The notes beneath the pieces are model-generated. The model was not told where the DNA came from. It saw only the letters and a list, made by a program, of their open reading frames with translations, and searched no databases. From assembly GCA_905116865.2 (NCBI GenBank), contig CAJHNH020007690.1, positions 186,501 to 250,500 of the forward strand: a DNA stretch of 64,000 nt, given 5' to 3'. This DNA is from Candidula unifasciata. Its lineage: Eukaryota > Mollusca > Gastropoda > Stylommatophora > Geomitridae. Position numbers and translations under genes: made by a program. This document shows positions 25,901 to 29,670 of the stretch, piece by piece. Position 1 is the first letter of the stretch; every line of letters begins with the position of its first letter.

Positions 25901-27842
25901 TGTTGTCTGGGAAAAACGGAAAGATGCCAATCATGCCGATGCATGGTCTTGACAACAGCACTTGCAAAACAGCTACAGACAATCATTGAGACAGTCTTAG
26001 AAAAGAGAAGAAAACAGGTCTCATTATTATAAAAAATGATAAAACAGAAGTAATGGTTAAAGAAACACATCCTTTCTGAATGGACAGCTAAAGCCTTTGG
26101 TGCTAATCTAGTAATGGTTAAAGAAACACATCCTTTCTGAATGGACAGCTAAAGCCTTTGGTGCTAATCTAGGAGACAGAAAAAACACTTTAAATATTTA
26201 GATAATTATCAGACTGCATGCAAGTAAAAAATGAGTTTTGAAAAAATATACAGTTGTTCATGTCATTATGTGTTTCACATATGATTCTTTTGTGTTATGT
26301 AGCACCCAGTTTATCATCTTGAACATTTTACTGCAATTCTCATGAAAATGCCCTACTGATATCTTCTAAATCTCATGGTGTATCAGTAATGACACATTTT
26401 ACATTCTCATGATATATCAGTAATGGCAAATTGTGCATTTTCATGATGTATCAGTAATGACCCATTGTACGTTATCATGACTTTACATCGTTTTCATGAT
26501 GTACGCTCACAGGTGTCGCTCACTGTCTTCTTATAGTCCATGTAGCATAGGTAATTGTGTCTACCTATAGCTTTCTGTCTTGGGTACTGTCAGTATCATA
26601 TGATACAGACATTCCTCCATGCCATGATGCTGTGTGGAGCAGATTTTCTCTGTTAGCCTCTCTCTGCTTCTCTTCCCCTCCCAAGTTCTTCTCACAATGT
26701 GCCCACAAATATATATGATTTTGATGTGAGTAGCATCTAATAAAGTAATATTTGTGTCTGTTTTCCTGTGATATAATCAAACTGAGTCTCTAATATCTGC
26801 ACCTGTTAATAGGCTTAGAACCTTTTCTGTGATGCTGGTTTTGATTTCATTATCCTTCATTTCCTGTTAAATATATTCTCGGACCTCTCATACATTGCAT
26901 GTTAGCTGTTAGCCGACACTTGTTCAGTTGATAGTGTTAAAAAGAGGATGAGAAATCACAGCTGGTTAAGGCCAGGAATAAAATTCTCTTGTCTGTTTCC
27001 CAAAGCTCAGGCAGTATCGTTAGTTGAGACTATGTGTTGGCCATGCAGCATGGTCCTTCTCTCAGCCTTCTTTGTTTACTCCATGGGGAAGGTAACACCA
27101 ATCTGTTTGGAATAAAGCATGCAGAAGCTACTGAACTGAATCAGAAGAGCACTGTTTGGTCTGTCCATTTGCCAGAGCATTCCTCCTAGACCAGCAGACA
27201 GCCGATGCTAAGGGCCACATGTTATCTGTAGTTTTTTTTTTATTTTAATATCCTTTATTCTGTTTTATCGGTTAACATACTTGGGATATGATCACATGTC
27301 CCTCGTTATCTATAATACTACATTTTATTTCATTATCTCTTATTTTCCATTATATTTATTAATATGCTTAGTACCAGATCATACATGTTTATCTGTAATG
27401 TTTTATTTTATTATCACTTATATTCTTTAATATGCTTAACTCTTTGAGTCCCAGGGGGTTTAGCATCACAGGTCCAGGAGGTAGTAAAGAGAGTCATAAA
27501 ATCGGCGTATCATGAGTTTTTTGGGCTTCTAGGTAGGAACTTATGAACGTATGATGTGTTTCTTGGGACTCAAAGAGTTAAGACATGATCATACATGATA
27601 CCTTATTTGTAATTAAATGTTGTCCATTATCCTTCATTTGCTCTTATATTGATCAAAATGCATGAGACTCCTCACACATTATCTGTTATGTTACAGTTTA
27701 CACCATGATCTCATATTCTTAAAGCCGTACTTTCCGCTTTTTCTTGCAGGCCAAATCCCGACGAAAATGCTTAATCCTCATCGTCATTGTGTGTTTCATC
27801 ATTCTTATCGTGGCACTCATCATTTACCTATCTGTGAAATGA
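249..27842 (+). CDS. STX7/12: Syntaxin-7/12-like endosomal Qa-SNARE, whole gene with two alternative last exons
   Basis: The gene encodes a tail-anchored Qa-SNARE. Syntaxin-7/12 proteins sit on early and late endosomes and pair with Qb, Qc and R-SNAREs to drive fusion. Nine shared exons (249-315, 2835-2906, 6721-6790, 10357-10456, 13044-13184, 14383-14429, 16354-16444, 17723-17795, 19805-19887) total 744 bp, or 248 codons. They then join 22919-23017 (280 aa product) or 27750-27842 (278 aa product). From the N-terminus I see an unstructured tail (1-26), Habc helices (about 27-140), a Ser/Asp/Gly-rich linker (about 145-165), a SNARE motif (about 180-245) with zero-layer Gln216, then a basic stretch and a transmembrane helix. 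Lengths fit human syntaxin-7 and -12 (261 and 276 aa). Wording such as [15 protein letters not shown] and DVNQIFKDL is closer to syntaxin-12. Every junction is GT/AG and in phase. Syntaxin-12 versus syntaxin-7 orthology is not settled. Confidence 0.93.
425..660 (+). repeat. tRNA-derived SINE-like copy (partner at 24130)
   Basis: It shares long blocks with 24130-24345: cttcgtaatgc..gg at the head, then caaactactggacgt and tttgcct..aaaaaccaca.cagcc. The partner keeps a better B-box (gggttcgatcac). It lies in intron 1. Confidence 0.6.
689..1290 (+). pseudogene. Decayed LINE reverse transcriptase fragment
   Basis: An open stretch (689-958) reads [20 protein letters not shown] and, after a stop, [17 protein letters not shown] then [11 protein letters not shown]. 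This matches the region after the RT catalytic box in non-LTR elements (K..KT...; V..F.YLGS.....). A later piece, [10 protein letters not shown], fits the following conserved 'CLRR(ML)L' segment. Stops and small indels break it. Intron 1. Confidence 0.6.
1440..1740 (+). repeat. SINE-B copy with GAAG-rich tail
   Basis: It carries the family markers ccattgtgggga, agcatgtc..aagagtcgact, cagatctgtaaaatggatg and cagaactttctgctggag, and ends in an aagaagaataag tail. Other copies are at 6228, 8385, 19190, 34800, 49115 and 59425. Intron 1. Confidence 0.75.
2147..2265 (-). repeat. rep-C fragment
   Basis: It contains ttggcacattgtgggttaca, aggctgtgatatctgtgcctt and tttcatctagtc.., the same order as the copies at 25345 and 50466. 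Confidence 0.6.
2835..2906 (+). CDS. STX7/12: Syntaxin exon 2 (start of helix Ha)
   Basis: The acceptor is tgttttag and the donor is aatg|gtaggt. The exon enters in phase 1 and leaves in phase 1. It encodes [20 protein letters not shown] then TQN, matching the family's F..L...ISSNIQKIT helix Ha signature at residues 24-46. Confidence 0.92.
3639..3807. mobile_element. hAT-type MITE with perfect 8-bp target site duplication
   Basis: This 169-bp element has terminal inverted repeats: the left end caggcatgtcaaatt matches the reverse complement of the right end (caggcaagtcaaact) at 13 of 15 positions. Identical 8-bp flanks (ccatagag at 3631-3638 and 3808-3815) are the duplication expected of hAT transposases. 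The interior (ggccctcaggaggac...gactcatatggcc) is non-coding, so it would need a transposase supplied elsewhere. Intron 2. Confidence 0.9.
4160..4213. repeat. (TG)n / (GA)n microsatellite
   Basis: A short TG run is followed by gagagaaagagagagagaga in intron 2. Confidence 0.8.
4431..5010 (+). pseudogene. Non-LTR element remnant: RT tail to RNase H start
   Basis: The + frame reads [20 protein letters not shown] then [14 protein letters not shown], matching the L..IQN.ALR.ILG segment after the RT domain. Near 4920-4975 it reads DAVIYTSGS, matching the start of RNase H (.YTDGS). Frames are broken between them. Intron 2. Confidence 0.55.
5371..5640 (-). repeat. SINE-A-related copy, tRNA-like head on the right
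   Basis: The left edge is the tandem tail (aagtaaagtaagtaaagtaaagg). The body has gatgtggtcagcatcacgctggc. The right end, read on the minus strand, is tRNA-like: gccatggtgttgcagcttaac (A-box region), then ggtcgtgggttcgggtcc (B-box). Head subtype 1. Intron 2. Confidence 0.75.
5895..6050 (-). repeat. tRNA-headed SINE, partner at 60845
   Basis: It shares aagaccaggggaaattacta, then agtc.a.gtgaaaaa.ccc and cgagaccac.cagc.ccc, with 60845-61005. The partner keeps a perfect B-box on the minus strand (aggttcaatcc). Confidence 0.65.
6228..6485 (-). repeat. SINE-B copy
   Basis: Read on the minus strand it contains the family order ccattgtggggaaaacaag, cactgcc, agtc.act, aaggtgaagtgcatctgcct. It sits about 235 bp upstream of syntaxin exon 3. 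Confidence 0.65.
6721..6790 (+). CDS. STX7/12: Syntaxin exon 3 (helix Ha to Hb)
   Basis: The acceptor is tgtgttcag and the donor is gaat|gtaagt. It encodes [20 protein letters not shown] then RQR (about residues 47-69), with the family pattern L..LGT.QDS..LR. The exit phase is 2 and exon 4 completes the codon as ATA (Ile70). Confidence 0.93.
6880..7330 (-). pseudogene. LINE C-terminal remnant
   Basis: The minus strand reads [18 protein letters not shown] and [11 protein letters not shown], the typical end of RTE/CR1-like ORF2 proteins (GRPR.RW...; D...WR). Intron 3. Confidence 0.6.
7430..8060 (-). pseudogene. Second LINE C-terminal remnant
   Basis: The minus strand contains [20 protein letters not shown] then [11 protein letters not shown] and GRPRRYG, a clear match in style to the '.W.GHV.RM.D.R....... 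GRPR.RW' end of non-LTR ORF2. Several stops are present. Intron 3. Confidence 0.65.
8208..8373. mobile_element. SPIN-like non-autonomous hAT element, right end truncated
   Basis: It starts cagcggttctcaacctgtgg, followed by ctttcacaggggg, a middle with gcagtaataacgaaaataat and then gtcgccacaacatgagtaac..attaaag. From memory this order matches the SPIN hAT family. The right terminal repeat is missing where a SINE-B copy begins at about 8385. Intron 3. The assignment needs alignment to a SPIN consensus. Confidence 0.65.
8385..8660 (+). repeat. SINE-B copy with GAAGAAGAAG tail
   Basis: It carries ccccattgtgggaaaaccac, agcatgtcgtaggagtcgac, then cttctttcgaagtcagagtg and caaccaggactt, ending aagaagaaaaagaagaag. 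It abuts and seems to replace the right end of the SPIN-like element. Confidence 0.75.
9166..10045 (+). pseudogene. RTE-like LINE 3' part with tandem (ACAAG)n tail
   Basis: The 9363-9767 frame reads [34 protein letters not shown], then [13 protein letters not shown] and [12 protein letters not shown]. After a frame break it continues [10 protein letters not shown] then [20 protein letters not shown]. This covers the RT thumb to the C-terminus of a non-LTR ORF2. It ends about 20 bp before acaagacaagacaagac, a simple-repeat 3' tail. The N-terminal endonuclease and RT core are absent (5' truncated). It is the least decayed LINE copy here. Intron 3. Confidence 0.8.
10357..10456 (+). CDS. STX7/12: Syntaxin exon 4 (helix Hb)
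   Basis: The acceptor is actttcag and the donor is gcag|gtaggt. It encodes residues 70-103 including [20 protein letters not shown] and SEQ, matching the syntaxin-7/12 block TNQLAKET...LKELGSLP...SEQ. It exits in phase 0. Confidence 0.95.
10690..11660. repeat. 39-bp minisatellite, about 25 copies
   Basis: The unit contains ctccaatatctctctgggtg followed by tccctcttgctctcttct. The 39-bp period is a multiple of three, so several frames stay open on both strands (up to 351 codons). These are repeat artefacts, low in complexity. It lies in intron 4, 230 bp after exon 4. Confidence 0.95.
12256..12913. repeat. 43-bp minisatellite, about 15 copies
   Basis: The unit is ggtcttggcagttatatcca followed by tcatacccactgagataaaaatt. 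Copies vary by substitutions and 1-bp indels. It ends 130 bp before exon 5. Confidence 0.95.
13044..13184 (+). CDS. STX7/12: Syntaxin exon 5 (helix Hc)
   Basis: The acceptor is aatcttcag and the donor is tagg|gtaaag. It encodes 47 residues (104-150) starting [20 protein letters not shown] and continuing through [18 protein letters not shown]. This is the most strongly conserved part of the Habc domain and resembles syntaxin-12 in QKERL and EKEKES. Confidence 0.96.
13385..13620 (+). repeat. tRNA-derived SINE-like copy
   Basis: The head has ggctggctgaccaattaaga (A-box region) and cccaggtttaaatcc (B-box). The body contains cagtccatggggactgcact and aggctcaagaccttcctgtc. Intron 5. Confidence 0.5.
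13921..13951. repeat. (TTTC)n microsatellite
   Basis: About seven perfect tttc units lie at the edge of a LINE remnant. Confidence 0.9.
13970..14270 (-). pseudogene. LINE C-terminal remnant related to 7430-8060
   Basis: It repeats the order of the 7430 copy: cttcagcattt..agccctt, tctatttccacctgg, then atctacagccactcgtctcc, catctgccattctgcc and ttgataccccgatcaatggtg. It is strongly degraded. It ends about 110 bp before exon 6. Confidence 0.5.
14383..14429 (+). CDS. STX7/12: Syntaxin exon 6 (linker)
   Basis: The acceptor is cttttccacag and the donor is cagg|gttagt. It encodes [16 protein letters not shown], a short Ser/Gly/Asp-rich linker between Habc and the SNARE motif (residues 151-166). 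Linkers are poorly conserved in the family, so support comes mainly from splice sites and phase (enters 0, leaves 2). Confidence 0.85.
14990..15262 (-). repeat. SINE-A-related copy, best tRNA-like head (subtype 1)
   Basis: On the minus strand the head reads gccaccgtggtctagtggtt (near-perfect A-box) and cggaaggtcgtgggtttggttcc (B-box). The body has ggtgtggtcagcatcacgccgg. Its repetition elsewhere argues against a functional tRNA gene. Intron 6. Confidence 0.8.
15782..16065 (-). repeat. SINE-A copy (head subtype 2)
   Basis: It is nearly identical to 39985-40266: gtaatgtggtcagcattacg, ccggctgtctttactttccc, then ggctgggtcgacctgcgacg. The minus-strand head is ggcgtccgtggctaaggcgt. Intron 6. Confidence 0.85.
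16225..16335. repeat. (GAT)n-like imperfect repeat
   Basis: A run of gatgatgatgatgatgaat-type triplets lies just upstream of the exon 7 acceptor. Confidence 0.75.
16354..16444 (+). CDS. STX7/12: Syntaxin exon 7 (start of SNARE motif)
   Basis: The acceptor is cgttcacag and the donor is ggag|gtaatg. It encodes residues 166-196, ending [16 protein letters not shown], the N-terminal layers of the Qa-SNARE motif (family pattern D..LI.ERE.AIRQLE). It exits in phase 0. Confidence 0.95.
16755..16945. repeat. Pyrimidine-rich TTC/CTC tract
   Basis: About 190 bp of almost pure pyrimidine (ttcttctcctcctcctcttt...). Long Ser- or Arg/Lys-rich frames here are low-complexity artefacts. Intron 7. Confidence 0.9.
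17225..17445 (+). repeat. tRNA-derived SINE-like copy
   Basis: It has a B-box-like cttgtgttcaaatccacatc, then gaccctggttgccaggctga, gtaaagttggtcagcgtgat and a 3' part that shares gtctagcatcatat.cgcaat.tgccactggc-type wording with 20400-20480. Intron 7. Confidence 0.5.
17723..17795 (+). CDS. STX7/12: Syntaxin exon 8 (SNARE zero layer)
   Basis: The acceptor is catctctcag and the donor is ttag|gtgagt. It encodes [20 protein letters not shown] then GEVL (residues 197-220). The Gln in HEQGE, about residue 216, corresponds to the zero-layer glutamine that defines Q-SNAREs. It exits in phase 1. Confidence 0.96.
18640..19100 (+). pseudogene. pogo/Tigger-type transposase C-terminal remnant
   Basis: The 18654-18923 frame contains [20 protein letters not shown] then SEF, matching the conserved end of Tigger/Jerky-type DDE transposases (W....AW..V..ETI.NCF...GF). 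It is followed by FAGFIAMDE, like their acidic tail. The catalytic DDE part is absent and stops follow. Intron 8. Confidence 0.7.
19190..19465 (-). repeat. SINE-B copy
   Basis: The left edge is the ttcttcttctttgcc tail. Then come ttcactggctgtaaactcag, ttttacagatctgacttatg, tgtatgcagactg and ccccacaatgggaccctgg. It lies 340 bp upstream of exon 9. Confidence 0.8.
19805..19887 (+). CDS. STX7/12: Syntaxin exon 9 (end of SNARE motif), last shared exon
   Basis: The acceptor is aatttacag and the donor is tcag|gtatgg. It encodes [20 protein letters not shown] then LSKARAYQ (residues 221-248). The DSIEAN.(D/E)NA block is diagnostic of syntaxin-7/12. It exits in phase 0, which suits either terminal exon. 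Confidence 0.96.
20015..20480 (+). repeat. tRNA-derived SINE copies, two joined segments
   Basis: The head ggtagcgtagtagctaggct is A-box-like and gccttgaactcaaattcaca is a weak B-box. The second segment (20200-20480) carries agtaaagatggcc and gggctgattggactataaat, like SINE-A bodies. Intron 9. Confidence 0.5.
20545..20760 (-). pseudogene. LINE-H 3' end
   Basis: The minus strand ends ...LLKMGTECL before gggaatgtcccaagttctatg. It also reads [20 protein letters not shown], matching the 28870, 35845 and 52465 copies. Intron 9. Confidence 0.7.
20990..21155 (+). repeat. Dispersed repeat, inverted relative to 28505-28740
   Basis: It shares gtgtttgtgctttgtgtgac and gagccatatgggattaaacc, then cagtgctaag, with the reverse complement of 28505-28740. 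Confidence 0.55.
21192..21465 (-). repeat. SINE-A-related copy (head subtype 1)
   Basis: Body: gtaaaggacccctttccatg and the gtcagc-type block is decayed. The minus-strand head has agtggctagatgctcatctg and gaaggtcttaggtttaaatc. Intron 9. Confidence 0.65.
21475..21655 (-). repeat. Further SINE-related fragment
   Basis: It contains gataggtgtcgaggtcagta and a minus-strand B-box-like gtcacatgttcaaatcccag. Confidence 0.4.
21768..21915 (+). repeat. rep-C copy, + orientation, GAAGAAG tail
   Basis: It reads ctgctccctaacaagcatgt, cataagatgc and cagcttggctgtaaaccaca, then gtgccaac, ending aagaagaagaggaag. It is the inverted partner of 25345-25475; exon 10A lies between the two. Confidence 0.75.
22075..22640. 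repeat. Degenerate AT-rich tandem repeat, about 50-bp spacing
   Basis: It repeats variants of acatatctaaaattgtacttgaac and atttgcctatacat about ten times with heavy divergence. It ends about 280 bp before exon 10A. Confidence 0.6.
22919..23017 (+). CDS. STX7/12: Syntaxin alternative last exon 10A (transmembrane anchor A)
   Basis: The acceptor is tgatttcag and the stop is TAG at 23015-23017. It encodes 32 residues: SKARKKKCC, about 19 hydrophobic residues ([20 protein letters not shown]) and KHS. After AYQ the join reads [10 protein letters not shown], close to the juxtamembrane basic stretch of plasma-membrane syntaxin-1. The paired Cys at the membrane interface are candidate S-acylation sites (inference). 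An AATAAA about 180 bp downstream supports use as a true last exon. Confidence 0.92.
   Translation, partial: SKARKKKCCIIIIVLVILAIIGLIIGLSVKHS
23198..23203 (+). terminator. Poly(A) signal for the exon 10A transcript
   Basis: A canonical AATAAA lies about 180 bp after the exon 10A stop codon. Confidence 0.6.
23346..23812. repeat. 31-bp minisatellite, about 15 copies
   Basis: The unit is gaggcgtgagggtattgcag followed by tatactcaaga. It lies 330 bp downstream of exon 10A, between the two alternative last exons. Confidence 0.95.
24130..24345 (+). repeat. tRNA-derived SINE copy, partner of 425-660
   Basis: The head is acgcgtttcgtaatgccggg then gggttcgatcac (B-box). The body contains gcaatggcaaactactggac and ttgcctagaaaaaccaca. 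Confidence 0.65.
24590..24800 (+). pseudogene. Possible LINE fragment
   Basis: A 60-codon frame reads [20 protein letters not shown] then [11 protein letters not shown], which resembles the 'LYGSETW..R..D' motif of non-LTR ORF2. It is short and degraded. Confidence 0.35.
25345..25475 (-). repeat. rep-C copy, minus orientation
   Basis: It reads gttggcacattgtgttgttg, ctgttaggctac.aaatctgtg, aatttcagcag and ttttatgacatgcttgctaa, the reverse complement order of 21768-21915. Its ttttttcttctccttc tail lies to the left. Confidence 0.8.
25630..25935 (+). repeat. rep-E copy, inverted relative to 27030-27200
   Basis: It contains agcactgctcttctgatccg, cttctgcagcctgctttgttcc and ggagtaaacaaggc, whose reverse complement recurs at 27040-27150. 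The end (actgttgtctgggaaaaacg then gaaagatgccaatcat) recurs at 49985-50037. Confidence 0.7.
26050..26171. repeat. Perfect 61-bp direct duplication
   Basis: Two adjacent copies (26050-26110 and 26111-26171) start gtaatggttaaagaaacaca and end ctttggtgctaatcta. I see no differences between them. Confidence 0.95.
26375..26510. repeat. Short tandem repeat, about 50 bp, three copies
   Basis: Each unit carries catgatgtatcagtaatgac followed by acattgtac.tt(c/a)t. Confidence 0.65.
27030..27200 (-). repeat. rep-E copy in inverted orientation
   Basis: It contains ttgtttactccatggggaag, gtaacacc, then ggaataaagcatgcagaagc and gaatcagaagagcactgttt, the reverse complement of 25640-25790. It lies 550 bp upstream of exon 10B. 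Confidence 0.7.
27240..27660. repeat. AT-rich degenerate repeats upstream of exon 10B
   Basis: It repeats wording such as ttatctgtaatgttttattt, ttattatc and gatcatacatg at irregular spacing. It includes an inverted pair around gggactcaaagagtta and taactctttgagtccc (27437-27580). Confidence 0.5.
27750..27842 (+). CDS. STX7/12: Syntaxin alternative last exon 10B (transmembrane anchor B)
   Basis: The acceptor is cgctttttcttgcag, with a stronger pyrimidine tract than 10A. The stop is TGA at 27840-27842. It encodes 30 residues: AKSRRKC, a hydrophobic stretch ([20 protein letters not shown]) and SVK. It enters in phase 0 like 10A and repeats the same plan (basic residues, one interface Cys, anchor, short lumenal tail), so it can replace 10A after exon 9. 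The two do not look like a recent duplication, because they differ at most residues while keeping the pattern K(S/A)R(R/K)K.C...LSVK. Confidence 0.9.
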   Translation, partial: AKSRRKCLILIVIVCFIILIVALIIYLSVK

Positions 27843-28344
27843 TGAGCGACAGACGGCTGATACTGAAACATCCTCGTCTTGTGTCCACGATAGCTTCAGG
27901 TTCTCAGTGTACACCAGTGTCCATCGGCTACTGACTTGATTTATATTTGGTTCATTTTCAAACTGAATTTTATAGCATATATTTGTTTATTTAATTTAAT
28001 ATAATGTTCATATATTGTTTGTTATCTGCCCCGAGTGCAAATATGAAAGCAATGTGGTTTAGTTTTTCTTATATGAAGATTCTTGTTGAACAGTAAAATA
28101 ATCAATGATATAAACAGTCACATAAGCTTATTGACTAGACTGTAAATCAAATATGTGGGTGGGTGTATGTGCTTAGACGTGTACATTTATTGGGCCCTTT
28201 TCTACATACACCTCAACTTTTTCAGTACCAGCCTGCAACATAAATCTTTATATTCTAAGAAGTTTCAAGTAGTCAGTTGTTGGGTCTGAAGCTGTCACAT
28301 TCAGAATGAGTGTTAATGCATGTTTTGGCCCCCTCTTCTCCCCT

Positions 28345-28362
28345 CCCCCCCCCCCCCCCCCC
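28345..28362. repeat. Poly(C) tract, 18 bases
   Basis: An uninterrupted run of C in the 3' flank of exon 10B. Confidence 0.9.
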
Positions 28363-28504
28363 ACACCCCATAAATTGTTCACAGAGTGGTATCTTCGCCA
28401 TGTTTGGTCAGACTGTAAAAGCAGTGTATATTTTTTTTTTTATTGAGGACTTTTTTTGAAAAAAGACAGTTTCAGTGACAGAGACAGAAGTTAAAATTAA
28501 AATC

Positions 28505-28740
28505 AAGAGGATTTACTTTGTTGCACTGTGTTTTATCCTGTATGGCTCAGACGCAGAATGGCTAGCCATATTGTTGAGAACATCGCACAAAGCACAAACG
28601 CCGTAACTCCAGTGACGATCCTCAGGGATATCCGTAAAAATTGCACTCATGAACTGAATGACACATCTATGAAATAAAACCATGACCTTCTGAGGGAGAG
28701 GCTTGACCATTTCACCACAGAGACCCAAAGACAGAGACTA
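28505..28740 (-). repeat. Dispersed repeat, inverted partner of 20990-21155
   Basis: The minus strand contains ggcgtttgtgctttgtgcga and gagccatacaggataaaaca then cagtgcaac. Confidence 0.55.
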
Positions 28741-28762
28741 AAACTGGCATATAAACATGTTG

Positions 28763-28768
28763 AATAAA
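28763..28768 (+). terminator. Possible poly(A) signal for the exon 10B transcript
   Basis: An AATAAA lies about 920 bp after the exon 10B stop codon. Other A-rich candidates exist nearer the stop and the true site is uncertain. Confidence 0.3.
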
Positions 28769-28869
28769 CAGCCTGGACTTTGGAAAAGAAAGGTGACAAG
28801 AGAAGGCAACTGGGTTCCCCACCTTGTCATAGCCTGCATTGTTTAGTGTTTGATTAATGTTTCATGTTT

Positions 28870-29240
28870 AATTAGGAATCATCATCACAGCACTCGGGAC
28901 ATTGCCCTAACCGCTTCATCCCTATCTTTTGCAGGAAGTGCAGAGTTCCAAATCCAGTGGTACTAGTAACAGCCTGATTGTATATCCGTTTCACCTCTCC
29001 CTTGAGTGCTGATTGTAGGCCAGATCCGTACCAATAGCAGCCTGATTGTATATCTGTTTCACCCTACCCTTGAGTGCTGATCAGGTGTTTCCGCACTGTT
29101 CACTTGACCCCAAAGGGCCCTTACAGCATCTAGCTTGCCGTGCATCAGTTCACCACCAAATTGTGCAGAACCAGCCAGTTTATCTGCCTGTTTATTTCCG
29201 AATACACTAGCAGATCCTGGGGAAAATATCCAAATGACAC
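28870..29240 (-). pseudogene. LINE-H 3' end
   Basis: It starts with the family end (atcatcacagcactcgggac). The minus strand encodes GKQADKLAGSAQFGG-like wording (ADKLA..A..GG), the end of an RNase H domain. A 75-bp internal piece (gtaacagcctgattgtatat) is duplicated with changes. Confidence 0.7.
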
Positions 29241-29464
29241 CAACTACCCTGTGAAGTGAGGCCTGTATTGTAGTTAATCCTTAATTGGTTGTTTATGATG
29301 CTTGTTAAAGGGCAGTTGATTACCCCCCCTCCCCTCACTGTGGGGCACCGGAACCCACATGGGGAACATATTTAACCAGATTTTAAGTACTTTTTTCTTT
29401 AGTCCATGCTATTTGGCGCAGGCAGTGATCCTGCAATATTTCATTTCTAGTTACTAAAGTACCT

Positions 29465-29640
29465 TTTTTTATATGGTTAACATACACATAGGCCATTAGT
29501 TTTCCCACTCATATCTGCCCAACATACACATAGGCCCTTAGTTTTCCCACTGTTATCTTGCCCAACATACACACAAGCCCTTCTATTTTTCCCACTTGTT
29601 TCTGCTAACATACACATGGGTCCATCCAGTTTTTTACTTG
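29465..29640. repeat. About 50-bp tandem repeat, three to four copies
   Basis: Each unit has aacatacacataggcccttagttttcccact, with decay toward the right. It borders the 91-bp array. Confidence 0.7.
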
Positions 29641-29670
29641 TTTGTGAAAATGATAAGTGTCAGAGGTACT

